Both the position numbers and the translations under genes were made by a program. 64,000 nt of DNA from Turritopsis dohrnii (taxonomy: Eukaryota > Cnidaria > Hydrozoa > Anthoathecata > Oceaniidae): positions 558,001 through 622,000 of the forward strand of contig BQMF02000197.1 in NCBI GenBank assembly GCA_027922465.2. The letters run 5' to 3'. The notes below the pieces were generated by a model, which worked only from the letters and a program-made list of their open reading frames with translations, searched no databases and was not told the origin of the DNA. The first letter of the stretch is position 1; the number at the start of each line of letters is the position of its first letter. Shown one piece after another: positions 1 to 11,486 of the stretch.

Positions 1-1339
1 GATAAAGAGATTTGTGATAATAAATTTGATAGTAAATTAAATAGGAAAGTTATAGTTATAGTTAACAGGAGATTTAATGAAGTTAAGTTTTGATTTTCAA
101 GAACGTTTTTAGCATTCTGGCGTTATAGATTGCCTAGTGAGTTATGTACAATAGAACAAGCAGGTGACTTAACATAAAAAAACAACTTTGCTTAAATAAC
201 TCATTGTAGAAAATGAAAGACATTTTCCAAAATTTGTAAAAAGTCCTTTAATAGTGTTAAAATATGTTTTTAAAATATCACGTATCTTTTTTGTTGACGT
301 CACAGGATGACTACTATTTCCAGTTTGTGAATGTGGAATACAGAAAGTTTATCAAATGAAAATGATACTGATTGTTTGTTTTCGTGGTTGTGTGACAGAG
401 TATGGCAATGAAATTGTTAAATATTGTTGTATCAGTCATAAGTTCAGATAAAAGTGAACATGATGATTTCAAAATTGTTGGAAAATTGCCAGCATTGTGG
501 TTTTGCTAAAAAGCATTGTTGCAGAGAATTTTTTTGCTCATGAAAAAACTTAAAAATACAAAGTACATATTTCTAAAAATAGGTGTTTCTAAAGATATGT
601 TAGACTCTATTTACACTGTTGGTAAAAGAACATAAAAAGTATGTTTTAAAACATACTGAGATCTCAAAACGACTTTGAGTTATTTAGTAATGATATTCTG
701 TACTAATGATTGTATCTGGTCAGCAAAGTACTTATCCCTATGTCTTACAATTTGCCAGGGGTAGTTTCAGGTTTTAGAAAAAACAAACCACAATTATTAT
801 ATTTTTGGCTAGTCATAACGTTTAAAAGTTTAATGGGTCTAGACAGGGTAATACAGAATAAAGTTTTGTACGTCAACAGCAAAATTCAACAGGGAGTTGA
901 AATTTTAAGTAAAATCCAAAATTATCTTTCAATACAATCAGTTAGTTTTGCTAAAGTTTTTCATGATGTAAGAAATTAACTTTTGTCAATTTTTTTTTTA
1001 TGAAATATAGATAGATATATAAATATATCTCATAATCAAAATATAATTGAAGAATATAAACAAAAAAAAATTTATCATAAAGAAACTCTATCTTTCAGAT
1101 TTGTACTCGGGCTATGTCTATGGAAGTTTATATAGCCTGCATATTGATAACTTTAATAACTGCAACTGTACCTAATCTTCCAATAGAAATATCACTGTAT
1201 TTATTCCAGAATGTTTTCATCTACGGTCTGCTATTTGGATTGTTAAAAATAGTTTAAAAGCTTGCATGAAAATGGGAAACTTATTTTAGTCCACATTTGA
1301 ATCTTGTTTGATTTAAAGCGAAAACCTTTCTGTGTTTAG
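1..1339. other. No recognisable exon; probably AHR intron or upstream sequence
   Basis: This stretch should hold the 5' side of the AHR gene, because the first AHR exon I can support starts at 1340 with an acceptor. I looked for PAS-A or bHLH coding sequence and found none. An 89-codon reading frame at 710-979 has no family resemblance and ordinary AT-rich composition, so I treat it as chance. A short hydrophobic reading at about 1113-1256 also could not be tied to any gene. Confidence 0.4.
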
Positions 1340-4170
1340 ATTGAGGAAATAACGGATGAAGATGAGCAAGAGAACACTGATGGTGAGTAGCATAATGTTG
1401 AAAGAAAAACAACTTTATCACTTATTATCTTGTCAGCTCCATTGAAATGATAAAACTGGCTTTGCTTTTTGTTACTATATTATAAACGATATTTTACATC
1501 AATCTTGTGATTATGTCTCATGTCCAAAGAAAGCTCAAGCATTTTTTCTTTCATTTTACTTATGTCTTTTTGGACATATCCAAATTTTAAATGTTCTCTG
1601 TGGATACTGAAGAATTTTGGTGATAATTTTAAAATCTTGTGACACGCTATTGTTTCTGTTACCACTGCAACATTGCCACTCAAGTATTTTTGCGTGTCGT
1701 ATTTCAGCTCAGCCCAAATTTGTTGGACTAACTTGCGAATTTATCATTCGGCTGAAGAGCGTGCTAAACACCAGTTCATCAGATATGTATAAGGTATGCT
1801 ATGTATATATGATTTTTCAATAGGAAAACGTACTCCTTTTTTTATCTAACTCCTTTTGATTGTCTGTCCCTGCATGCCAAATTTAATCATCATTGTCATG
1901 ACTAATTTTTTACCCATTGAAAAGATTTGATATGCTAAGCTTGCATAACATCACAGTACAAGGCTTTTTGGTTTCTTCGTGGTTTCCGAAAAGAATTGTT
2001 TTTTGAATGATTGTTGTTTAAATTCCATGATGTTGCATTTACACCTTTACAAACATTTTTGTTCTTCCACTTTCTCACTGAAGATATGCTTAGGAAGGTG
2101 TTAACAGGAAAAGTTTGCTGGTTAGATGGAATTGAGCGAGCAGTTCTAATCCAAGCAAAAACTAGAAGCCATTAGGCTTGAACAATTTCCGCATCAGCCC
2201 TTGAGAAAATTGCTTTAGGCTAATTTTTAAGATATCTGAATGACTTGTACACTGACTAATAATTTGATGCAGTCTGGAATTCATCAAATTACTCCCTTCT
2301 TTACTTTATTTAACTTAATCTTGAAAGCCTTGCAATTCACTATGATGTTTCGGGGCCAGAAAAACAGTTTATCAATATCTTACGCGTGATGTTTATTCAT
2401 GAAAATTGAAGATTTTTCGAAATTTGGTCCAAATTTGGCCCAAATTGCCCAATTTCAGTCAAATCTGATAAAATGACTGCCAAATTCGAAATCAGCACCT
2501 TTCAAATGTAATACAAGCAAAATTTCATGAAATTTAAAGAACTTTCGAAATTTGGTTCAAATTTGGCCTAAATTGTCCAATTTTAGTCAATTCTGACAAA
2601 ATGATTGCCAGAATTGAAATCAGCACCTTTCAAATGTAATCCATGCAAAATTTCATGAAATTTGAAGAACTTTCGAAATTTGGTCCAAATTTGGCCCAAA
2701 TTGTCCAATTTTAGTCAATTCTGACAAAATGACTGTCAAATTTGAAATCAGCACCTTTCAAATGTAATCCATGCAAAATTTCATGAAATTTGAAGAACTT
2801 TCGAAATTTGGTCAAAATTTGGCCCAAATTGTCCAATTTTAGTCAATTCTGACAAAATGACTGTCAAACTTGAAATCAGCACCTTTCAAATGTAATTCAT
2901 GCAAAATTTCATAAAATTTGAAGAACTTTTTAAAATTTGGTCCAAATTTGGCCCAAATTGTCCAATTTTAGTCAATTCAGACAAAATGATTGCCAGAATT
3001 GAAATCAGCACCTTTCAAATGTAATCCATGCAAAATTTCATGAAATTTGAAGAACTTTCGAAATTTGGTCCAAATTTGGCCCAAATTGTCCAATTTTAGT
3101 CAATTCTGACAAAATGACTGTCAAATTTGAAATCAGCACCTTTCAAATGTAATCCATGCAAAATTTCATAAAATTTGAAGAACTTTTTAAAATTTGGTCC
3201 AAATTTGGCCCAAATTGTCCAATTTTAGTCAATTCAGACAAAATGATTGCCAGAATTGAAATCAGCACCTTTCAAATGTAATCCATGCAAAATTTCATGA
3301 AATTTGAAGAACTTTCGAAATTTGGTCCAAATTTGGCCCAAATTGTCCAATTTTAGTCAATTCTGACAAAATGACTGTCAAATTTGAAATCAGCACCTTT
3401 CAAATGTAATCCATGCAAAATTTCATGAAATTTGAAGAACTTTCGAAATTTGGTCAAAATTTGGCCCAAATTGTCCAATTTTAGTCAATTCTGACAAAAT
3501 GACTGTCAAACTTGAAATCAGCACCTTTCAAATGTAATTCATGCAAAATTTCATAAAATTTGAAGAACTTTTTAAAATTTGGTCCAAATTTGGCCCAAAT
3601 TGTCCAATTTTAGTCAATTCAGACAAAATGATTGCCAGAATTGAAATCAGCACCTTTCAAATGTAATCCATGCAAAATTTCATGAAATTTGAAGAACTTT
3701 CGAAATTTGGTCCAAATTTGGCCCAAATTGTCCAATTTTAGTCAATTCTGACAAAATGACTGTCAAATTTGAAATCAGCACCTTTCAAATGTAATCCATG
3801 CAAAATTTCATAAAATTTGAAGAACTTTTTAAAATTTGGTCCAAATTTGGCCCAAATTGTCCAATTTTAGTCAATTCAGACAAAATGATTGCCAGAATTG
3901 AAATCAGCACCTTTCAAATGTAATCCATGCAAAATTTCATGAAATTTGAAGAACTTTCGAAATTTGGTCCAAATTTGGCCCAAATTGTCCAATTTTAGTC
4001 AATTCTGACAAAATGACTGTCAAATTTGAAATCAGCTTATTGTCTAAATTGCCCAATTTTAGTCAAACCTGTCCTAAGTTCCTAGCATAGGTCAGTCATT
4101 AACTATTCTGAATAAACAAACAATCCGAAATCCGAACGGACTTTCCGAAAACGACGAAAAACTGTGACAG

Positions 4171-4217
<47 letters not shown>

Positions 4218-7200
4218 ATGTGTAAACCAAACAATTTCCTACGCTATAAGCGCGGAAATTGAATTAATAAAGAGACCATGTTTAGAAAATACATTTGATA
4301 TGAGGCCTAAAATTTTACATTTGATGATTTCTTTAACATCAGAATTTCAACATCTTAGCCGTTCTTAAGTAGAATGAACTTGGTTTTGTTTTTTTAATTC
4401 CATGTTATTTTCTCGTAGCCATTTAAACTAAGTGGTACCATTCGTCAACTGCATATGGAACCTGCTGCAGACAACTTGAGATACGCCCTGTTTGCATTTG
4501 CCTCGCCAGCCCAAACATCATACAGTATGCTTGAAATCCGAATGAAAAGCATGCTCTTTTGCAGTAAGAACAGAATTGATCTCAGCTTCCTTGATTTGGA
4601 TCAGAGGTATTTCCTTTCTTCAATGTTTTTTTTAATGTTTTTTATACAAAGACAGTTTGTGAATGGTTCCATCTCATTTCTAGGGGTAAAGAATTCTTTG
4701 GCTATAGTAAGAAAGACATATTTGGTCAGTCAAGTTATGTTTTGGTGCATCGAGCGGACATCCAACACATCAGGTGCAAGCATACAGAAAGTGAGCCTAC
4801 GACATTTGTTGTTTTCGTGAACTGTTATATGTAAAGCTGAGGGTTGCACTATGCTGATGTCAGTACAAATAGAACACTTGAGAAATGGTCTGGGAACGAA
4901 CAGTTGTTTATTATTAACAAAACGTTCAAATAAAGTAAAACAAGAGGCTCTTAGGCCTTAAGGTCAGCACCAAAGAAAACTTTAAAGATTTAACATAAAA
5001 ACTTCAATATTCCTTCAATTAGATTATTAAATTATTAAGGCTAATTTTTCAAGAATTAATGCTAAGAATCAAAGTTTCTGATTTTGAACCGAAAAATTTA
5101 AAGATATATAACAAGAAACGACAAAAACAACTGCAAAATTATACACAGAATGATTGAATCAGTAACCCACAGAGACGGGGAAATTCTTGCGGCGCTAACC
5201 AATAGGATAAATAAGCACTACACCTCCTTCCAAACAGGATGTACAATTAAAGCAGAGAGTTCAAATCCAAAAATTGCATCAAATTTTCAGGTACACATTA
5301 CGCAGGTTAATATAATATTGATAATTACAAATGCACAAACTCTGATTTGTTATACACATATTTGAGAATGAGTAAATGTCCTAATTACTATGCATTATAA
5401 TTAACATAACCAGAAGTCATTGACAAATTGTTTACAAAAACCTCTAGGATCAGATCTTAGTAACACAGACAATGAAGGGAAAATCATTGTGTTGATTTGA
5501 GTGAATTCATAAATTTGATTACATAAAATGAATCTTTAGAATTTTTAACTAATACTGTATCTAATAAATAAACAAAGCATTGGGTACTTTCTGTAGATTG
5601 AAATGAAATTTATGAGACATTGCCTTTCGAATCATGGAAAATCACAACTTAGTTTCCCTCTTTCTTTTCACTAAAGAAAAGAAATATATACACTTCGGCA
5701 CTGGTTAATGTTTATCACGTTTACTTAAAAAACAGTTAATGTATTATGGTATATAGGTATAAAAACCAAAAATACATAGCATTTAAAGCAAACTTGCATA
5801 CGATAATCAGTTATCTCTATATAAACAAATCTGCAGAAATTATAGTACATATTATGCCATCTTTGTTTCTAACTTCAAGTAACTGTTCTCCCCAAAAGCA
5901 ATAAATTGGCAGTCATCTATAAAATTACTATCTCCACAGTAGTAAGTATATATATTTTCTTGACAATACAGGTTATTGTGATCATCAGAATTATAAAGGG
6001 TTCCTTAGCAGAGAGGAACGCAAATAGAATGACAAATACTTTTTCCTTTTTGACTTATGTAAATGTGATTATTATACTAGTTTAGTTGGCTAGCAATAAC
6101 AACGTACAACAAAACAACTTTTATATAGATGACTTACCAAGTGACGTAATGTTTATAAACATTAACGTTTATTATTTGATAATTTCTGTGTAACATGTTT
6201 CATTATAGAATACTATATATCATTTTCCTGTGAGCATGCACACACCTTCCCAGGAAATAAAATATTCTTTATTATACATTACAAACTGTTTTATCTGTTT
6301 ATTGGTTCTCTAGAAACAATAAAGTCAAAGTCAAGTGTATAACAATGTATATAAATAGTACTTGACTTTGTTAGATATTTCTATTTTTATCAATATCAAT
6401 ATCAAAATTCATGAACAACGATGACGAGAGTGCTCAATATTGGTGAATAGAGCTACGTAATATGAATATATTTCAAAACTAAAAGTTAAAAGCAAAGTAC
6501 ATAACTCTGAGTTTCGTGCTTGTCGCACTTGTTCAAATGTACAAATAAAAACTGCTAGAAATGTATTTACACGGTTAAAAGGTTTCAGAAAAAAATAATT
6601 AAAAAGATAATTAAGAGCGATCCGGTGGGACTACTTTGTAGTTCTTTAAAGGTATTTATTTACGTAACGACAAGTGGAGACTGACTATTTCTATTTTTTT
6701 AAATGTATTTTAGAGCTGAAGATGATTTAATAAAATCAAAATTAATTATCAAATAAATAAATATATGCACTGTTGGTTTGTATAGAATCCAATTATTTTT
6801 TACCATAAGGTTTTAAACAAAAAAAAAGCAATGAAATAATGATGCACATTATTGACACTGTCAATCAATTTTTCTTTGCTTTTTAGTTCAGGTAGTAGAG
6901 TATTAACTCGAATGAATGATTATAATAAAAAAACAGACAAGATAAAAAATGAAAACATGTATATCCAAGAGAATATGGACCCTTGGAAGCAGCAGCAGAG
7001 CTAATCATATCCATTAGGTCATTTAGATTTACCACCCTTACTTTACACATCACCACAAATAACTCCACAAAATTCCGTATATATATAATCTAAAGTCACT
7101 CAAAATACACGGTCACAGTTATGAGAATTCTTTTGCCTTCTTGGTAGCATGGGCATAATATGTATGAATGCACTCTGATTCATTTCAAAATTTCGCAAAC

Positions 7201-9182
7201 AAACTGACGCTGAATCTTTCTTCTAAGAAGTGCATGTTCCAATTTTTTAATTTTATGCCACACTTACCATGAAAAAAAATATGTAACTACTCCATCACGA
7301 AACAATTCTTAATTGAACCACGGACCAAAATAGCCCGAATTCTGGCAGCCTGCATGGTATCAGCCTACAACTGCGACATTACTGACTGACTGACTGACTG
7401 ACTGACTGACTGACAGACACGGGGAAATGAAAGATCAGCTTCCTTGCGGCGCTGACCAAAAATGATTGAGATAATCTCCTGGTGGAGATTATCTCATAAG
7501 AAAACTGCTGACACACTTTTGATAGTTCATTATCCTGAAGCAAAGCTTTCTGCACTTGTTCAGGTAGATGAAGAAGTGTGTTTGAGATAAGCTTTCATCT
7601 CAGAACTATCTTTCTTCAATCGTTTTTCATAGTTATGACCTGTGGCAAAACTAGCCTCGGTACTTTTCGTTTGATGAATAAGAACAACGAATGGAATTGG
7701 GTATGTGGCTATGGACGTGTAATGTTTAAGAACGGTAAACCCGATTACCTTGTCACAACCAATCGGATTATGAGGTGAGTAGTAAAAAAAATCACATCAA
7801 AATGCTCACAACTGTTGGATTCAGTTTCACACAAACGAGTTAGAAGCACCTTCAAAATTGCGCGTTTTTTTTTTCCGGAGCTGTTTCTTTGTAGATATTT
7901 TTACAAAACCTGATGTTCTTGCTATGAACTTATTATTATCTTACATTACAGTATGGAAGAAGGTTTAGCTATGTTGAAATTGAGAGATGAAGCCGACAGA
8001 GAGGCTTTAAAAATGTTGGGCTTGATCGAACCAGATGATGCAACCAAAGCCATGGAATTAGGCTTTCCGAATTCCAGTCCAAATGCCATCCAATCACTTA
8101 ACTCAGCCATGGCAGATTCGTCACCAATCCCCATGCCTCTGGGATCTTTCATGGATAGTTCAGCGATGTCTTCTATATGTATGAAACAAACTCCTCGTAA
8201 CGATGAAAGAACATGTATGTATATCACTTCTCTGTCAGTATTTGACTTGATGAGCCAGTTTTAAATTTTCTGCATTACGTGGAGTTGAAGTAGGCTCTAA
8301 TTTTTTGTTTTCCATTTATCTAGCAGCTCCAAGTGTTCAACAGGAAACAGCCGATTTACTGAAAGGCGCTTTATTTGACGTTGACGCGCCCGAACGTTTC
8401 CTCAACTCTTCAGCAAATCAAATAATGAACGACCCCCTCAGTGATCTCTCTCCGGATGATTTTCGTGACGTCAATGACGACAGACAATCTCCGATGAGTC
8501 TGATGAGCAGTGGACACCAGTCGCAACTTTCTATTCATTCACATCACAGCGCTTCATCAAATCCTGGATCATGTAAGCTTTTGGAATCAACTAGGAAAGC
8601 GTCAAGAATTTTCACTTCTCTCTTAACGTTCAACTTGTATGTTTTTATTTCAGTTCTTCATCAAGTCGCGCCTAATGTTAACGTTTTGTCGCCTGTATCT
8701 CCGCATCTCTCTCAACAACAACAGCAGCAGCAACAACTGTCACCTCCTAAAGCCGTGTTCACTGAATTAACTCCAGTATGCGCCTCCGCCTCTTCCAGTA
8801 TCTCTGTGTCACCACAAAACCAGCAGGACATGAACGCCTTTCAATTCTCGAGTTTCGACTTACTGCAACAACAAAGTCACGTGGGCGCTAGACCTTCTTT
8901 CCAAAATGAATTATATACTCACTCTGATTTCTATCAGCGCATGCAAATGAACAGTGATGGACACATGAACAACAATGTAAATTGTACGCAACCATCTACA
9001 TACCTACAAGCTAATAGGAACGTGCAAATATCAAGTAACATTATGGACGATATGATGTGTCAACAGCTCGACCTGCTGCAGCGAAAAAATACATTCTACT
9101 CACAGAAGCCGTTCGAATATTCAAACTTTCATGCTAGCAATTCTTCACCCTTGATGCCTATTTGGACGAGACCCAATCTTTT

Positions 9183-9219
<37 letters not shown>

Positions 9220-9324
9220 AACAGTTATTATCCTTACCTAAATCTAAATAATAATTATCCTGTTTCAACTACACAAACACAACAATATCTACCTGGAACG
9301 GATTATAATTGGCAGTCGGTCTAG
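1340..9324 (+). CDS. AHR: Aryl hydrocarbon receptor (AHR), 3' part: PAS-B and Gln-rich activation tail
   Basis: AHR is a bHLH-PAS transcription factor that binds ligand in PAS-B and pairs with ARNT in the nucleus. Exons, all phase-consistent: 1340-1382, 1708-1793, 4419-4606, 4684-4790, 7633-7774, 7952-8214, 8324-8572, 8654-9324 (582 codons plus stop). PAS-B is recognisable from ALFAFASPAQ, MLEIRMKSMLF, EFFGYSKKDIFGQSSYVLVH and GTFRLMNKNNEWNWV to MFKNGKPDYLVTTNRIM, which matches the AHR pattern LLTKNNRWTWV...YKNGRPDYI better than HIF or NPAS proteins. The C-terminal half has low complexity, with Gln runs at 8714-8738 and 9184-9220 typical of AHR activation domains. The bHLH and most of PAS-A lie upstream and are not in the window. 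No stop or frameshift was seen. The first exon (acidic linker, 1340-1382) is the least certain. Confidence 0.88.
2398..4036. repeat. AHR-intron satellite, ~128-bp unit with 642-bp higher-order repeat
   Basis: About 12-13 tandem copies of a ~128-129 bp unit sit in the AHR intron 1794-4418. Each unit contains GAAATCAGCACCTTTCAAAT and CCAAATTTGGCCCAAATTG. Units fall into variants (TCGAAATTTGGTCC; TTTGGTCAAAATTTGG; TTTTTAAAATTTGG with ATTCAGAC). The five-unit order repeats: the distinctive GTCAAAATTTGG variant recurs at about 2809 and 3451, and the ATTCATGC variant at about 2894 and 3536, both 642 bp apart. The edge copies are more diverged. Confidence 0.9.
4170..4217. repeat. (GATA)n microsatellite
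   Basis: A perfect GATA tetranucleotide run of about 12 units lies just downstream of the satellite, inside the same AHR intron. Confidence 0.97.
4791..7632. other. Large AHR intron without recognised gene
   Basis: This is the intron between the two PAS-B exons. It is AT-rich. It holds an (ACTG)n microsatellite at 7381-7414, a short hairpin at 7467-7494 (GAGATAATCTCC and its complement), and two short related patches at about 5172 and 7418 (ACGGGGAAAT then TTGCGGCGCT), probably relics of one dispersed repeat. A 20-bp patch at about 6132 (CAAGTGACGTAATGTTTATA) recurs inverted at about 27333. No coding sequence is recognised. Confidence 0.6.
7381..7414. repeat. (ACTG)n microsatellite
   Basis: About eight ACTG units lie in the AHR intron upstream of the exon at 7633. 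Confidence 0.95.
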
Positions 9325-9974
9325 CAATTTAGTTACTTTATAATTAGGAGTTATCTACGAGCTTCGTCTCCATTTTTTGTTTGTCTTGGTTTTCTGTGAG
9401 CATTTCGTTAGTAAGGGCAGTCGTGTGATGACCAATGTTCTTTCGTGGTCTTGGAAGCGGTCATTTGACATTTTCAACTTTATTTTTAATTGATAATATG
9501 GGTGGATAAAACTGCTCTTCTCGTTCCTTTCGTCATTTTAAATGTACGTCTACATATTTTCAATTTTCAATTCAATGAATCTTTCGTTTCTTTTTGTCAT
9601 CTGTTCATTCATTCAATTTATTTTGTAGCTGGAAATATTTACGAATACGCATCGAAGGTACAGCCATCATTTATTTTCTATCATGCATTATTTCCTATCA
9701 TTTTTTTTAAAAAGTTTTTTTTGAATGAATTGTGCATATGCATTCACACATCTTTGTGTTCTTTTTCTCTTAATATTTGTCACGGAACAGTTTTTGTTGT
9801 CATGGTGATAGTGGTGTATTTAAAGAACCTGAAACTCAAAATGGTAGCATCTGGATTCGAAATTTTTTGATGTAAACAACAGGCTACTTCGGAGGAATGT
9901 ACTTTTCACACCGTCTTTCGTTTGGATACTTTGTATCGAGCACGAAAATTTCCATGATTGGAAGACATTCACAG

Positions 9975-10140
9975 TATGTTTAGGTGACAGGATTCAAACG
10001 TAAGACTCTCAGTATAAACCTTGTAAAATGTGTCTGGGTAAGTGAGGGTAAGGTCCGGTCTTGGCCTCATTTTTTCCGATACTTTTATAAGTGTTTTCAC
10101 CGCAATAATGTAATGTTTGAATCCTGTCGCCTAAACCTAC
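9975..10140. mobile_element. Small foldback MITE-like element
   Basis: A ~165-bp inverted repeat. The left end GTTTAGGTGACAGGATTCAA at about 9979 pairs with the right end GTTTGAATCCTGTCGCCTAA at about 10115. There is no coding capacity. I could not fix a target duplication. Confidence 0.65.
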
Positions 10141-10883
10141 TCTAATGTTCGATAGTGTGGAATCCAGGCTACATTTGTTTTAATTTATGTGTAAAATAGA
10201 GAGATGTAAATACTACGGTTTATGATTGTCGAGAAAATATTTCTCTTTCTTTGATTTGAAGTCTTAATATCAACGTCTTTCAGGTCAAAGTTTTAAGGGC
10301 TTCAACTAGCTTTCTATCGCAGTCGAGAACTCTTGACTGATAATTTTACTCCTGAACGTTTGACCACGATACGATACGATAGCAACGACTCTTCAGACCA
10401 AATTATTAGGTTGGTTTGATGGAAATCATTTTTTATTTTCCACTTTTCTTTTTTCTAGAAGGTCATTATCTCCTTACTACACAAATACAACCATGGCAAT
10501 GCAAGGCTTGAATCAGTTGCTTTTCAAAGGAACACTATCCCATCTCATGGAGTTAATATCTTTCAAAATGTTCACACGGTCAAAAATTCTCCCAAAATTA
10601 CGAAATTAGATACACAATTTTCAACTCATATTTTAAACACTTTCATCGAATTTCAAATTTTCCATGGTATTTTCCATACAAATGACGCTCTCTTCCTTCG
10701 GAAGGAATATCGCTTTGAAACCATGTTTCCACGGCAACGGATAGCTAGTTGGAACAACCACCAAAAAAGCATAGGAGAGGAATTCTTTTTCCACTTGCTT
10801 CAATCTAATCAACGTTTCGGAAAGAAGGTAAGCTCCTTTCCGACGTTGAAATGCTGCCGTACCAAAGCGGATATACCGAAATA

Positions 10884-10992
10884 CCTTATTGGAGATGATT
10901 TCGTGCGTCGGGGAAAAGTGACGAAAGTTTTGCTTCGTGACGAAAATTTTCCCCGACGTAAACTTTCCCCGAAAAAATTATCCCCGATAAGG
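10884..10992. mobile_element. Short CCTTAT-ended MITE
   Basis: A ~109-bp element starting TA-CCTTATTGG and ending CCCCGATAAGG-TG. Internally it has GTCGGGGAAAAGTGACGAAA and its near complement TTCGTGACGAAAATTTTCCC. It looks like a small relative of the element at 37152-37978, which has the same ends. The right-hand TA has decayed to TG. Confidence 0.6.
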
Positions 10993-11409
10993 TGTTGATA
11001 TCGGCTGTCCGTACTTTTGTACGCTAAGTACTTCCATTAGTAGGCATCGGAGCTCTCTCTACTATGATGAGAACCTCATTCCGAATATTAACTAACCAAT
11101 GAAAAAGAAAAAAACTTGATAAAAATCAATACAACATTAAATATTATTGAAACCAAGTTGGCAATCGACAAAGAAAGATCTTAACACTGATATTAGGTTA
11201 TTCGCTGAGAGACAGATTAATGATTTTTCTAATATCAATGTTAAAGTCTTTCTGTTTTGACGGTTAGGCCTATGGTCGTTTTTGACAATGTAAAGACACA
11301 TGAAAAAATATATGAAGGGTTACAAAACTTGAAATGATTTTCAGGAATAACTTTTTGCTAATGTTTTAGCGAATGTAGAATATTGTGCTTTTAGTTTAGT
11401 ATGTTCGAC

Positions 11410-11486
11410 ATCGATATATCGATTATTATTTATAGAATCGAGTCGCATCGATGTATCGATTATTTTCTGTAGAATCGAGTCGTGTT
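11410..11486. repeat. Two-copy tandem repeat across the ENPP-like stop codon
   Basis: Two ~38-bp copies of a sequence containing ATCGATTATT and TAGAATCGAGTCG lie head to tail at about 11410 and 11447. The second copy contains the ENPP-like stop codon (11460-11462) and the last codons, so the first is a ghost copy of the gene's end lying in its 3' flank. Confidence 0.8.

Larger units (their letters stand above)
9325..11459. other. AHR 3' flank and intergenic spacer
   Basis: This region lies between the AHR stop codon and the convergent ENPP-like gene. The first several hundred bases are probably AHR 3' UTR. A 126-codon frame at 9490-9870 is hydrophobic and AT-rich with no family signal, and I read it as non-coding. 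Two small inverted-repeat elements (9975-10140 and 10884-10992) are listed separately. Confidence 0.5.

Noticed and set aside
710..979. 89-codon plus-strand ORF
   Set aside because: No family motifs, no splice context and AT-rich composition like the flanks; probably chance.
1340..4790. Assignment of the PAS gene to HIF or NPAS families
   Set aside because: The exon reading GTFRLMNKNNEWNWV...FKNGKPDYLV matches AHR PAS-B, and no oxygen-dependent degradation motif (LxxLAP) is present.
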